In this document: positions 32,626-41,930 of the stretch, piece by piece | Layout of the letters: the number at the start of each line of letters is the position of its first letter | Position numbering within the stretch: position 1 is the first letter of the stretch | NCBI GenBank assembly: GCA_965207495.1 | Contig: OZ242287.1 | Coordinates: forward strand, 310,001-374,000 | Direction: 5' to 3' | From: Bin5 sp965207495 | GTDB taxonomy: Bacteria; Chloroflexota; Anaerolineae; Caldilineales; Caldilineaceae | DNA length: 64,000 nt | Program-made: the position numbers and the translations under genes | The notes under the pieces: generated by a model | Told to the model about the DNA's origin: nothing | The model's input: the letters and a program-made list of their open reading frames with translations, nothing else | Databases searched by the model: none

Positions 32626-33420
32626 TCACCTGTAGACAATATCGAGAATGTTGTCGCTGCGGAAGCGCACCCGCTGCGCGTCTACCCGCTCGGCGCCCGC
32701 TTTGTTCATCTCGGCGTCGGCCGTGTCGGTATGGAAGAAGCGTTTCTCCAGTTCATAGGGGCTGGGCCAGACCAGGGGTGCGATCGGGTCCTGGCGATGT
32801 TTGGCTACGGCTGCGGCGATGCCCTCGCGGATGCGCTGCCGCGCCGCCTGCGCGGAAAGTGAGATGGCCGAGCCGCGTCCCAGTCCCTCCTTCACCGCCG
32901 TCGTGGTGATCTCCGGCACCAGCTCCTCCGCCTCCTGGCAGGCGTCCTGTTCGCCGCTCAGAAAGAGCAGCGGCAGCCCCAACCCGCCCATGAACAGAGC
33001 AAGCTGTCCGATCTCGCCGATCGGTTTGCCGTTGAGCCGGTATGCGTCCACGGTGCGGCTGTTCTGCGTGTGGTTCTGGTTGCTGGTTAAGACGCCGGCC
33101 ATGGCGTGCTGGCCGACGATGACAAAGGCGTCGTAGCGCCCGATCACCTCCTGCAACCGGCTCCAGGGCGGTGAAGGCCGGCCATGCAGCAGCAGCGCGG
33201 CCGCATGCAGCGTATCAAAGTCTATGCCGCCGGCGCCGTGTCCGTCCCAGACGAGGACCTCCTCCACGCCGGCATCCAACAGACCGTCGACCGCGGCGTT
33301 GACTTCACCGGTCACCAGTTTCTTTCCGGCATCGTAGTAGCGGCCGTCGGGAAAGGACTGGTCCGCGAAGGAGACGACTCCGGCCACACCTTCCATGTCG
33401 GTTACCATGAAGATTTTCAT
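32626..33420 (-). CDS. M55-family D-aminopeptidase (DppA-like)
   Basis: A 264-residue cytosolic zinc peptidase. MKIFMVTDMEGVAGVVSF has the DxE metal motif (Asp about residue 8, Glu about 10). WDGHGAGG (about 58-65) gives the conserved His, and VGQHAMAG (about 102-109) another. NHTQNSRTVDAYRLNGKPIG and GEIGQLALFMGGLGLPLLF are typical of DppA. The family releases N-terminal D-amino acids from short peptides, as from cell-wall peptides. It is transcribed downstream of a Gfo/Idh/MocA gene (139 bp gap). The start is the ATG at 33418-33420; the upstream region holds a T-rich repeat. Confidence 0.92.
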   Translation of the reverse strand: MKIFMVTDMEGVAGVVSFADQSFPDGRYYDAGKKLVTGEVNAAVDGLLDAGVEEVLVWDGHGAGGIDFDTLHAAALLLHGRPSPPWSRLQEVIGRYDAFVIVGQHAMAGVLTSNQNHTQNSRTVDAYRLNGKPIGEIGQLALFMGGLGLPLLFLSGEQDACQEAEELVPEITTTAVKEGLGRGSAISLSAQAARQRIREGIAAAVAKHRQDPIAPLVWPSPYELEKRFFHTDTADAEMNKAGAERVDAQRVRFRSDNILDIVYR

Positions 33421-33435
33421 GGGTGAGGCTCCGTA

Positions 33436-33475
33436 GGGCAGTTTTTAGTGGTCAGTTTTTGGTTTTCAGTAACAC
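33436..33475. repeat. T-rich/ACTGACC-related repeat between the M55 and Gfo/Idh/MocA genes
   Basis: AGTTTTTAGTGGTCAGTTTT followed by TGGTTTTCAGTAAC uses the same words (TTTTCAGT, GTCAGTTTTT) as the gene-end repeats at 10413, 13432 and 46922, but in a different order. Confidence 0.55.
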
Positions 33476-33559
33476 CTTACGCCCGCGTCGGGTGGAGCTT
33501 GCAGGGACGTTCGTTTACGGGAGTGTGGGCGAGATGTGCAGGAGCCCAGGGCGCAGTTG

Positions 33560-34642
33560 TTAAGGAGAAGATTCGTACAGTGAGCTGACCTGCACCCGGC
33601 GCCCTTCATCGGCCGCCGAGCGGTAGGCCGCGTCGAGAAGCTCGACCGTGTGCCAGCCGACTTCCGGCGGCGATTGGTTGGGCGCGCCGCGCACGATGAC
33701 GTCGACCAGGTTGTTCGCCGGCGCCGACGACAGGTAGCTCTGTTCCTCCGTCATGGGCGGCAACTCCTCCACAGTCCCGTCTGCATAGTAAACGGTACAG
33801 CGCTTGTGGATGATGTCGGCGTTGATCCATCCCCGGTCACAGTAGATCTGCACGACCATCTCCTGTTCCGGGCCGCCGGCATGCAGCGTGCCCGCACTGC
33901 CGACATTGGCCAGCGCGCCGTTGTCCATCTGCGCGATCATGGCGTCGACGACGTCCACCCGTGTATCGAGGTTGTCCATCAGCGCCAGCACGCTGACCGG
34001 CTTGAGTCCGGTCATATGCAGCATCAGCCCCACCGAATGGGTTGCCTGCAGATGGCCCTGGCCGCCGCCTGAGCGCTCCGGATCGCTGTAGACATCGCCG
34101 GGTCCGGTAACCGGGTAGGCGTACAGGTTGTCGTGGACGCTGTCATCGCCCCGGTACAGCGAAATGACGCTGGAGGCGAACATGTTGTTGATATAGCGTA
34201 TCCCGCCCAGCCGGCCCGAGGCGATCACCTCCTTGACCCGCAGCACATGGGGGTTGTAGTTCCAGGGGTAGCCGATGATCAACTGGCATCCGCGATCGCG
34301 GCTGAGTTCGGTCAGATGGCGGGCGTGTGCCGCGAACAGCGTCATCGGCTTTTCCAGGACCACGTGCAGACCCTGTTCAAGGCAAGCGCGCGCGGCCTCG
34401 TAGTGGGCGGCGTGCCAGACCGCGATCACGACACCGTCCAGTTGCTCCTGCGCCAGCATCTCGCTAATGTCGGTATAGGTCCGTTCCACGCCGAAATGCC
34501 GGGCCGCTTTGTCCAGCACATCGGCGCGGACGTCGGCCAGGGCGACGAGGTCGGCGTTGGGGTTGGCCTGCAGCGCGGGGATATGGGCGGTCGTGGACCA
34601 CCATCCGGTTCCGATAACGGCGATTCGGGCTGTGTCGGGCAT
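33560..34642 (-). CDS. Gfo/Idh/MocA-family NAD(P)-dependent oxidoreductase
   Basis: A 360-residue protein. The N-terminal Rossmann domain begins RIAVIGTGWWSTTAHIPAL (GxGxx(G/S) nucleotide motif with Trp-Trp in place of the usual small residues) and includes the conserved LEKPMT (about residues 96-101). The C-terminal alpha/beta domain has GGQGHLQATHSVGLMLHMTG (about 190-209), with the typical His of the active site. Such enzymes oxidise or reduce sugars, inositols or related polyols. Neighbours suggest sugar catabolism, but the substrate is not readable. It is upstream of the M55 peptidase gene on the same strand. Confidence 0.92.
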   Translation of the reverse strand: MPDTARIAVIGTGWWSTTAHIPALQANPNADLVALADVRADVLDKAARHFGVERTYTDISEMLAQEQLDGVVIAVWHAAHYEAARACLEQGLHVVLEKPMTLFAAHARHLTELSRDRGCQLIIGYPWNYNPHVLRVKEVIASGRLGGIRYINNMFASSVISLYRGDDSVHDNLYAYPVTGPGDVYSDPERSGGGQGHLQATHSVGLMLHMTGLKPVSVLALMDNLDTRVDVVDAMIAQMDNGALANVGSAGTLHAGGPEQEMVVQIYCDRGWINADIIHKRCTVYYADGTVEELPPMTEEQSYLSSAPANNLVDVIVRGAPNQSPPEVGWHTVELLDAAYRSAADEGRRVQVSSLYESSP

Positions 34643-34802
34643 GGTTCTCCTTTGACCTTCCTCTTCAGACTTCGAGTTCCCCGTTTCAAAGAGCGAACGG
34701 GCCAGGAACAGATTTCGTCCCAGCCGGGCCCGTCGTCAATACATGTACCTACCTGAAAATGAAATGCGCCGTCCCTTGTTGATTCGCTTCTCACAACCGA
34801 TT

Positions 34803-37280
34803 CTACGGCAAAGTAATCGTGTCCAACAAGACATGATCAGTCGCGGGCGAAGTCCCTTGCGAAACAGTAGATAACCGTTTCCAGCCATCCTCCTGATGCC
34901 GGTACCACCCAATGTAGATCTGATATTCCCCGTCAGGAATTGGGGACACGATCCGTTCGTCTGGGAACAGTTCCCCCGGGGCCCACGTCGACGTCGGATA
35001 GCGGCCTTCGAAAGGCTCTCCATCGTTCTGGGCAACAATCTGATCATCTGCGTTGACGATGTGAACAAATGCGGTATAGTCCGAATCAGGGCTCTCTATC
35101 GCGCGCCAGAAAAAGATTATCCTGAGGCCTTCGCTGGTCGGGTCCAACGTATAGCCTTCGAGCCTGAAGAAGTTTCCAAAGTTTATGTCTGTAAGAATCT
35201 GTGGCCCCGAAACCTCGAATTCCTTCACAATAGCCGCCTTCTGACCTGTGACCAGGGGAACCGGTTGGCGAGAGAGTTGGTCAATGAGGCCTACTTGCAG
35301 CTGGTACTGGCCAGCAGGGAGGCCAGGGCCGACTGCGAACGAATAGCTAAGAGGCATTACCTGATCAGGGTGCCAAGCGCGGACACGAAAGACTCCCTTC
35401 AGAGGCCATTCCTCCTTGGAAATGACAGTCACATCCCGAGTGCGATTGTAGAGTTCCAGGACAAGCTCGACATCTCTCCCAATCTTCATCGACGGTCGCC
35501 AATAAAGGGCTACCTTGAAGTCCGAGTCACGTTCAAGTTCATTACTCTGAAAGCCGACCAGTTCCACATGGTTGGAAAATAACAGCCCCTCCAGAGGCAT
35601 GTAAGCCGGAATCCTGCCCTGCCAGCGCGCCTCCAGGGCTGTGGCTACCGGGACACCATTTTTCGTCAGGATTGTCGTTCCCTTCTCGTTCAGAGGCGCG
35701 ACGCTTGCGGGTATGGGCGGAAGGAAAAAGACCGTTCCCTCTTTAAGCAAGACCCATTCCTCAGGGAATCCTTTATCCATTGACCATTCGGAGTCTAGAA
35801 GAATGACCGAGACACGCTCCCCCTGACGCAAAGTTTCTTCCACCCCACTCTGTCGGTGCGGGAACTGCTCGATCAGCAGAAAAGCGAGACGGTTATCGCT
35901 GTATAGGCTGGTGGGCAGGAGAACGGATCTGTCAAGATGATTGCCGATGAATTCTGCAATCGGGCGGAACTTCAAATCTTCTGCGCGATTCTCCAAGCGA
36001 TACGGTGTGACTCGCTGGGCAAAGTCCCACTGGCGACTCAGGCCGAGAATCAGCGCCAGCGCCAGGACAAGATAACCCGTCCAACGGGGGAATCGAGGCC
36101 CCCTTTCTGTCCAGGCCCAGGCAGACGCGGTTCCCAGACCAGCCATCATAAAAATGAAAGGGATTCCCGGAATCAGTCGGCGGAAATTTATCGCTGTATG
36201 ATGATATTTTTCGTAAGTAAGGAGTTCGGGCAGTAGCATCAACGCCATCATGAGGAGTCCAAAGACATGTGCGTCTCGCCTCCGGCGGAAGACGACCGCA
36301 ATCCCGATTACCAGACCAATGACGAAAACGGCTGTTAGAATTGCTTTGGGCCCGTACGGGTGATCTACTTGCCAGAAAAAGGACAACGCAGTGATCTGTT
36401 TTATCAGTTTTGCAACAACAACGGCAACAGGATCCGGCAATTCGAAAACGAACTGTCCCCCCGCAGGACCGGCAGGATTCGAGACGCGAGCGACAAATGT
36501 ATAGGGGTAGACGATAAACATAATCCACTGAGGCAGGGCAACCAGGGCGGCAGCGGCAGCGGCCCATAGCAGGTCGCGCCAGTGTGCCAATAGACGCCGG
36601 TTCGCCAGAACGGCGCCTATGCTGGCTACCGCCAACGCGATTGGAAAGAAACGCGCAACAATATAGACATACTGGCTCAGTCCAACCAGAAGACCGGCCA
36701 GAATGAAGTTCGGCCTGCCTCCGCGGCGAAAACCTCGCCACAGGAAACCAATGGCTGTCAATTCCACGACAGGCAGCAGAATGGGTTCAATGCCGGGGAA
36801 AGAGTGTGAAGCAAAGAATGTCGAAAGAGCCAGTCCCAAGGCTGCAATCAGCCCTGCTCTGCGGGCGAAAACTGTGCCAAATTGGTCAAAAGTCCAGCGA
36901 GAGGCCCAGTAAGTCGCCGGCGCGGCCAAGGCGCCGCCCACAATAGTCAGACCCTGCAGACCGGCAACGCTGTATCCAAATACAGAGAATATGAGGGCCT
37001 GTATATAAACGAGCAGGGGTTGGATTCCAAACTGATGATAGATGTAGAAAGGAAAGATATTTTCTTGTAAGAAATCACGTGCGTGCAGTGCCGCTGCGGT
37101 CGCATCGTGATTCAGGATTGGGGTCAACCTGAACCAGTGAAAATAGTAGCTTGAGAGACTGATACAGAGTAGTGCGATAGAAAGCCAGGCATCAACGCGG
37201 CCGGTTACAGAGGACGACTTAAGAAACAGTTGGAAATATGCGGACAGAGTTCGCTTTACTACAGCGACTGGGTTTTTCAT
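34803..37280 (-). CDS. Large ArnT/PMT-like membrane glycosyltransferase with two C-terminal beta domains
   Basis: An 825-residue protein. About 11-12 transmembrane segments (residues about 30-430). The first external loop has LNHDATAAALHARDFLQENI, with an Asp where GT-C enzymes have the catalytic acid; HSFPGIEPILLPV follows helix 4. After residue 440 come a soluble alpha/beta part and two beta-sandwich segments: about 585-700 (FKVALYWRPSMKIGRDVELV) and about 715-815 (AFVHIVNADDQIVAQNDGEP). The last domain is shared with the enzyme at 10693-12918. It probably transfers a lipid-linked sugar outside the membrane. GC and codon use are lower than in the adjacent catabolic genes. Confidence 0.85.
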   Translation of the reverse strand: MKNPVAVVKRTLSAYFQLFLKSSSVTGRVDAWLSIALLCISLSSYYFHWFRLTPILNHDATAAALHARDFLQENIFPFYIYHQFGIQPLLVYIQALIFSVFGYSVAGLQGLTIVGGALAAPATYWASRWTFDQFGTVFARRAGLIAALGLALSTFFASHSFPGIEPILLPVVELTAIGFLWRGFRRGGRPNFILAGLLVGLSQYVYIVARFFPIALAVASIGAVLANRRLLAHWRDLLWAAAAAALVALPQWIMFIVYPYTFVARVSNPAGPAGGQFVFELPDPVAVVVAKLIKQITALSFFWQVDHPYGPKAILTAVFVIGLVIGIAVVFRRRRDAHVFGLLMMALMLLPELLTYEKYHHTAINFRRLIPGIPFIFMMAGLGTASAWAWTERGPRFPRWTGYLVLALALILGLSRQWDFAQRVTPYRLENRAEDLKFRPIAEFIGNHLDRSVLLPTSLYSDNRLAFLLIEQFPHRQSGVEETLRQGERVSVILLDSEWSMDKGFPEEWVLLKEGTVFFLPPIPASVAPLNEKGTTILTKNGVPVATALEARWQGRIPAYMPLEGLLFSNHVELVGFQSNELERDSDFKVALYWRPSMKIGRDVELVLELYNRTRDVTVISKEEWPLKGVFRVRAWHPDQVMPLSYSFAVGPGLPAGQYQLQVGLIDQLSRQPVPLVTGQKAAIVKEFEVSGPQILTDINFGNFFRLEGYTLDPTSEGLRIIFFWRAIESPDSDYTAFVHIVNADDQIVAQNDGEPFEGRYPTSTWAPGELFPDERIVSPIPDGEYQIYIGWYRHQEDGWKRLSTVSQGTSPATDHVLLDTITLP

Positions 37281-37464
37281 GGAAATGTCTTAGTTACTCC
37301 CGCTGCAGTGCGTCTGCAGTGCAATTTCCAAATATAATGGGGACTTCATGTGAATGAAACGAACAGGGGTGGCGCCAGCGGTTTCAAGGCGCAACTTTCA
37401 GTTCGTGAAGAAAGGTGCTGCTTCGAACGGAGAGCATTATCTGAATCCCGTCCAGAGGGCAGTG

Positions 37465-38313
37465 TTAATCTTGGGCGATAGAGTATTCCGCCAGTAGGCG
37501 TCTCATCTCATCCCGCATCCTGATCGTCTCGGTCATCACATCTACCTGGTCACAGTCCATCCACGGATCGTGTTCATACTCCAGTGTCAGGTAGCCGCTG
37601 TAGCCCGCGGCCTCAAGCAGCTCGACCACGGCGGGGAAGTCGATCACCCCGTCATCCCAGCGCGCCTGCAGCTTGTCGCGGCAAGCTTGCCGCAGATGGA
37701 CATGGCCGGCGTAGGGGACGAGGGGATCCACGTCTGCCGGCTCATAACCCTGCGCCACAAAGTGGGAATAATCCAGCACGATTTTGAGCGCGGGATTCCT
37801 CTGCAGAAATGTCAACGTATCGAATGGACTTTCCAGCACCGACTCAACGTGCGGCTCAAACAGAAATGTCACATTCTCGGCCGCGGCCAGGGCCGCCAGT
37901 TCATTCATCGCCGCTGCCGACAGCGCCACCGCCTCTTCGTGGGATATGCCCACCTGGTCAACGCCCGGCAGCACCAGCACCGACGGGATGCGCGCAGCGG
38001 TACAAAAATGGAGTACCTGCTTGAACGTCTCCAGGTTGGCGGCCCGTACGCTCTCATCCACCGAATTGATCGGCCTGTCGTCAAATCCATCCCCGAAAAC
38101 GCAGAGCAGATTGCTGAGCGGGAGACCGGCCTCTGTCACGCGGCGGGCTTGCCCCTCTGGATCGCGTTCGATCTCGCGCGAATCGAGCAACGCGCCAGGC
38201 GCGGCGATTAGGTCCATCGCCTGCACCCCCAGCGCCTGCAATATTGCGGCCGATTCCGATAAACTGGCACCCACGTAGGCCCAGGCCGCGCCGGCGAGTT
38301 TAAGGGTGGTCAT
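37465..38313 (-). CDS. Sugar phosphate isomerase/epimerase-like TIM-barrel protein
   Basis: A 282-residue protein of the AP endonuclease 2 / xylose isomerase-like barrel family. Metal-binding acidic positions are visible: Glu in FLFEPHVESV (about residues 151-160), Asp in IVLDYSHF (about 178-185), His in AGHVHLRQA, and Glu in LTLEYEHDP (about 242-250). No signal peptide. These enzymes interconvert ketoses or process inositol-type compounds. It is transcribed alone between the large glycosyltransferase and a region of gene remnants. The exact sugar is unknown. Confidence 0.88.
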   Translation of the reverse strand: MTTLKLAGAAWAYVGASLSESAAILQALGVQAMDLIAAPGALLDSREIERDPEGQARRVTEAGLPLSNLLCVFGDGFDDRPINSVDESVRAANLETFKQVLHFCTAARIPSVLVLPGVDQVGISHEEAVALSAAAMNELAALAAAENVTFLFEPHVESVLESPFDTLTFLQRNPALKIVLDYSHFVAQGYEPADVDPLVPYAGHVHLRQACRDKLQARWDDGVIDFPAVVELLEAAGYSGYLTLEYEHDPWMDCDQVDVMTETIRMRDEMRRLLAEYSIAQD

Positions 38314-38616
38314 GATTGGCTCCAGATCATCTTGTAGTTAGGAAGCGAATTGTGCTGAGGATTGTGCAAGATATTTTTCAAAATGTGAAGTGCAAAATAT
38401 CAGTCTGCTCCCTGTTTTTATTATAGAGGTGCTTGGATCTGATGAGATTCGACTGATTTGTGCGAAGAAGTACGCATTTTAGCCGACATTCAGGCGATAG
38501 GCCCGCATAAGCAGGCAAGGCGACTACTTTGTCGTCGCTGGCTCCCAGGCGTCTGGATACTTAGCGAACACCAAATGAATTCGTTACGCACACAACTTTG
38601 CTGAATCCTTTACTGA
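38314..38616. other. Non-coding stretch upstream of gene remnants
   Basis: About 300 AT-richer bases holding the leader of the minus-strand TIM-barrel gene. No coding signal; nothing recognised. Confidence 0.4.
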
Positions 38617-38934
38617 AACCTTTACTATATTCACGAGCTGTGGCACTGTCCCTTCGATGTCTCCTTCCCTACTAATACGCCGCAGTGGGAACGGGCGCCG
38701 ATAGACCCTGAGCGCTTTCGCATCGGGGACAATCTCTGGGAAAGACGCCAATCGATCTGGAGCGTACGCGATATGGTCAACTCGATCAGGGAGAATCGCC
38801 AGCCACAGCTTGGCGGCGCGGCCGCGCTGACTTCGCTGGAATGCGTCGCGGCGGTCTACGAGTCCCATTTCACGGGCACGAGGGCGACATTGCCCTTGAG
38901 AGATCGCCGTCACCCGCTTATCAAGCGTCTCTAA
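38617..38934 (+). pseudogene. C-terminal remnant of a Gfo/Idh/MocA dehydrogenase
   Basis: An open stretch with no start codon reads ELWHCPFDVSFPTNTPQWER, then DMVNSIRENRQPQLGGAAAL, TSLECVAAVYESHF and LPLRDRRHPLIKRL to a TAA at 38932-38934. The pattern MV.SI.ENR.P...GxxA(L)xxLE...A.YES is the usual C-terminus of Gfo/Idh/MocA sugar dehydrogenases. A TGA at 38614 in the same frame and absence of the Rossmann half show that only the last hundred or so codons remain. It is immediately followed by an SDR remnant. Confidence 0.7.
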
Positions 38935-38937
38935 TCG

Positions 38938-39214
38938 CGACGAAGGGTCTCTCCGCACGGCATATGGGTAAACGCGATCCACCCGGGCACGACCGAGACA
39001 GGGATGACCAACTACTTCTTATCCCACGGCGGAGATGCGCGCTGAGCGGGAGAAGACGACTCTCCTCAATCGCTTTGTGCAGCCGGAGGAGGTGGCGGCC
39101 GCGGCTGTGTTTCTGGCATCCGATGACGCGGCCGCGATTGCGGGCCGCTCGCTTGTCATTGACGGCGGATTCCAGAACGGCCTGTTGCAGCCGGTGGAAC
39201 GTATGCTGTCGTAA
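38938..39214 (+). pseudogene. C-terminal remnant of an SDR dehydrogenase with frameshifts
   Basis: Three frames have to be joined: IATKGLS (the Lys of the YxxxK region), then HGIWVNAIHPGTTETGMTNY, then from about 39032 KTTLLNRFVQPEEVAAAAVF, LASDDAAAIAGRSLVIDGGF and a TAA at 39212-39214. The order VNAIHPG...(F)xxPEEVAxAxxFLASDDA...G...IDGGF is the standard SDR C-terminal half. At least two frameshifts are needed, so the gene is dead. It lies on the opposite strand to, and 36 bp before the end of, the TIM-barrel gene at 39251. Confidence 0.7.
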
Positions 39215-39250
39215 ACAGGCGTGGAATCGAGGGAATGGCGGCGAGAGCGG

Positions 39251-40120
39251 TCAGGCGGTTTGAATTTGCTCGATGGCGGCAAGGAGATTGTCCCGGCTTT
39301 GTCGTGAACCGACCTTCAACGTCTCCAACGTGCTGTCAACTTTACGCTCGTACTCGACCGCCCAGACGCCGTCGAACGAATCGAGCAGCGTGCGGATGAT
39401 CGGCGGCCAGTCGATGTCGCCCTCTCCAAATGCGCGATACTCCACACCGGAGGCCAGACGGGCAACATCTTTCCAGTGCGTATAGACCACCCTGTCCTGG
39501 ATTGCGAGCAGGGCTTCGTAGGGATCTTCACCACCATAGGCATAGTTGGCCGGATCGTAAGTAACGCCCACCGATTTGTAAGGAACCATATCCAGCAGCC
39601 GTTTGAGCCGCGCGCCCGTGGCCGATGTGCCTCCGTGATTCTCAATCGCCAATGACACATTTTTCGCCTGAGCGTAGCTGCCGAGCCGGTTGAAGGCCGC
39701 GCTGAGCGTCTCGTACAGGGCGTCCGTCACCCGCTCTGCCGGCAGCACATAGTGTTTGGAGTGTGTAAAGTCATGCTCGGTGAAGACCCGCACCACACGC
39801 GCGTCGAGCGCGTCAGCATGGTCGATCACCTTAGTCAGTTCGTCGCAGCGATCTTCGGCCACATCCCCGTACAGCCCGACCACCGCCCCGCCGCCGAGAG
39901 CGGCGATTTTGACCCCGGCATTCGCCGCCATGCGCCGCACAGCGTCCAACTCCTGGGGGGTGGCATCGACTGCGATCTTGTTGCGGGACTCCTCTTCAAG
40001 CCAGCCGCAGTCGATTTCGACCAACGTCAGTCCGATTTCACGCGAGGCCGCGAAGAACTCGGGTACGGTGTACTCGCGAAAGCCATACGATGCGTTGCCC
40101 AACGCGATCCTGGTAGACAT
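39251..40120 (-). CDS. Sugar phosphate isomerase/epimerase-like TIM-barrel protein
   Basis: A 289-residue barrel of the xylose-isomerase-like family. FRE YTVPEFFAASREIGLTLVE leads to Glu at the end of strand 1. Other acidic or His metal positions lie in LAIENHGGTS (about residues 155-164), GVTYDPANYAYGGEDP (about 183-198), YTHWKD and WAVEYERKVD (about 257-266). It is the last gene of a probable four-gene operon reading SDR, SDR, dioxygenase fusion, isomerase, with a 79-bp gap to the fusion gene. Context suggests a step in breakdown of a cyclic polyol, sugar acid or aromatic-like compound. Confidence 0.88.
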   Translation of the reverse strand: MSTRIALGNASYGFREYTVPEFFAASREIGLTLVEIDCGWLEEESRNKIAVDATPQELDAVRRMAANAGVKIAALGGGAVVGLYGDVAEDRCDELTKVIDHADALDARVVRVFTEHDFTHSKHYVLPAERVTDALYETLSAAFNRLGSYAQAKNVSLAIENHGGTSATGARLKRLLDMVPYKSVGVTYDPANYAYGGEDPYEALLAIQDRVVYTHWKDVARLASGVEYRAFGEGDIDWPPIIRTLLDSFDGVWAVEYERKVDSTLETLKVGSRQSRDNLLAAIEQIQTA

Positions 40121-40199
40121 CAGAACGCCCTCCTGGCATGGTTCGACGACAACGAACGGTCGGATGAGATACGGGGCTGCTCTCCCCTTTCGGCGGCCT

Positions 40200-41915
40200 T
40201 CAGGTGCGAAGATGCTGTTGTTCGCCGGCTTGGCTCACCTGTAGATTACGCCAGCGGCCAGTGACGCCCTGGCCAAAAATCGTTTGCCTGTACTCCGGGT
40301 CCAGACCAGGCGAGATGCCGCCGCGACCATCCGGAAGATCGTCCAGCAGTGTGAAGATCGCCATATTCACCGAAAAGCGAATCGGCTTGATCACCGGCGC
40401 TGCCGGCGGGTCGACCGTCGCTACCCACTCTATCTGATGGACTAGCTCCCCGTCCACGTACCACTCGGCGCGATCAGGGCCGGGCGTCAGCACGCTGTCC
40501 TCGCCGGGATCGTAGCGGATCTCGTAGCGATGCCAGGATCCCGGCTCGATTTCCAAGTCGGTCAGCGCCGGATCCGCCATCGGCAGGACGGAGCCGACGC
40601 CGCCTGGCGCCGTAACGACGAACAGCTCGCGCAGCGCCATGACGCGACGATTGGATATTTCGAAGTTGATGACCATACCGGTCGAATCGTCGATCAGGGC
40701 GATGGCGGCGCACCCCAAACGGGGGTCGTCCGGGTCGGCCGCGAAGGGATTGCCCTCCGTTCCATGCACATCGACGGCCATGTCCACCGCCACAGAAAGA
40801 CCGTTGCCAGTGGCAAAACGTCGGTCGGCGGTGACAATCGCCTTGACATGGTCAAGAGGATTGTCGAATGCGATCGTAAAACGCGGGATATCAATTTTGA
40901 ATTCGGGCCGCTCACGGGTCGGAGTGGTGAGCGTTGCCGCCGGATCCAGGGCCGTGAAATCGCCCGCCTGCAAGACATGCCAGCCTGCGCCGATTATGGG
41001 CGAGCCCGCTGTCCAGTCATCGAAATCACGCCCGTCCCCGGCCAGGAGATTGGGGGGGGCGGGCAGACCGCGCCATACATCCACCGTGCGCGGCTCGTTC
41101 GGCCAGTCCAGCGGCACGTATCTCTCCTCGTCCCAGATTTGGTCCAGTTCCGTCGTCAGTTCGATGACATTGCCGGCGGGATCGGGCACATAGATGAAGA
41201 TATTATGGCCGGGACCGTGCCGGCTTGGCCCGTAGATGATGGGCACGTCGTTGCGCCAGAGATGATCGCACATGCGCTTTACATCGTTCCAGTCGGCCAG
41301 GTCGTAGGCATAGTGGTTCACCTTGGCGTGCCCGGCATTGAGGAGCGCGATCCCGTGATGATCCTGGTTGCAGCGCAGCCATATCACGGCATCTTCGGCA
41401 GTATCCGACACGCGAAAGCCAAGCGCGTCGGTATAGAAAGCCGCCGCGCGCTTGAGTTCGATGCTTTGCAGCGTGATATGGCCGAACCTGAGCGGGCGGA
41501 TTTCACGCGGCTGGAGGGGCTGATCGAGGCTCCTCATGCCTTCATAAAGCTCGATCCGGTTCCCGTCGACGTCCAAATAGCAAAGGGCTTCGCCGTGGCC
41601 CGGCTCAGCGTACGCCCTCTCGTGCGGATGGAAGCCGCGTTGCGCCAGGGCGTTCCGGGCGGCTTCCAGCGCATCGCCGTCCGTGACTTCCAAGCCCAGA
41701 TGGTGCAGCTTTCTCTCCTCGCCCGGATAGATGGCCAGGCAGTGATGTTCAGCATTGCAGCGCAGGAAGACCGCGCCGCCGCCGCGCTCGGAGACTTCCA
41801 GGCCAACAATTTGTTCGTAGAAGTCGACAGTCTCCCCGACATTGGGGACGGTGATGGCGACATGGCCTATTCGCTTGATATTGATCATGAGTTGGGGGGA
41901 AGAGCGGCGCGCCAC
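40200..41915 (-). CDS. Two-domain extradiol dioxygenase (VOC) fused to a C-terminal beta-sandwich domain
   Basis: A 571-residue protein, GTG start with AGGAGG upstream (an ATG nine codons later lacks a ribosome site). Residues about 12-120 (GHVAITVPNVGETVDFYEQI to NRIELYEG) and about 145-265 (FGHITLQSIELKRAAAFYTD to GNVIELTTEL) are two vicinal-oxygen-chelate modules. The second supplies the metal site: His in GHITL, His in VNHYAYD, Glu in VIELTTE. The remaining 270 residues form a separate beta-rich domain (FKIDIPRFTIAFDNPL, WHRYEIRYDPGE, EWYVDGELVHQIEWVA) like concanavalin/DUF6081-type sandwiches. Normal extradiol enzymes end near residue 300, so this is a fusion. It may cleave a catechol-like ring or act on a carbohydrate-linked phenolic. 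Confidence 0.85.
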   Translation of the reverse strand: MARRSSPQLMINIKRIGHVAITVPNVGETVDFYEQIVGLEVSERGGGAVFLRCNAEHHCLAIYPGEERKLHHLGLEVTDGDALEAARNALAQRGFHPHERAYAEPGHGEALCYLDVDGNRIELYEGMRSLDQPLQPREIRPLRFGHITLQSIELKRAAAFYTDALGFRVSDTAEDAVIWLRCNQDHHGIALLNAGHAKVNHYAYDLADWNDVKRMCDHLWRNDVPIIYGPSRHGPGHNIFIYVPDPAGNVIELTTELDQIWDEERYVPLDWPNEPRTVDVWRGLPAPPNLLAGDGRDFDDWTAGSPIIGAGWHVLQAGDFTALDPAATLTTPTRERPEFKIDIPRFTIAFDNPLDHVKAIVTADRRFATGNGLSVAVDMAVDVHGTEGNPFAADPDDPRLGCAAIALIDDSTGMVINFEISNRRVMALRELFVVTAPGGVGSVLPMADPALTDLEIEPGSWHRYEIRYDPGEDSVLTPGPDRAEWYVDGELVHQIEWVATVDPPAAPVIKPIRFSVNMAIFTLLDDLPDGRGGISPGLDPEYRQTIFGQGVTGRWRNLQVSQAGEQQHLRT

Positions 41916-41930
41916 TTCTCCGTGTTCCTC

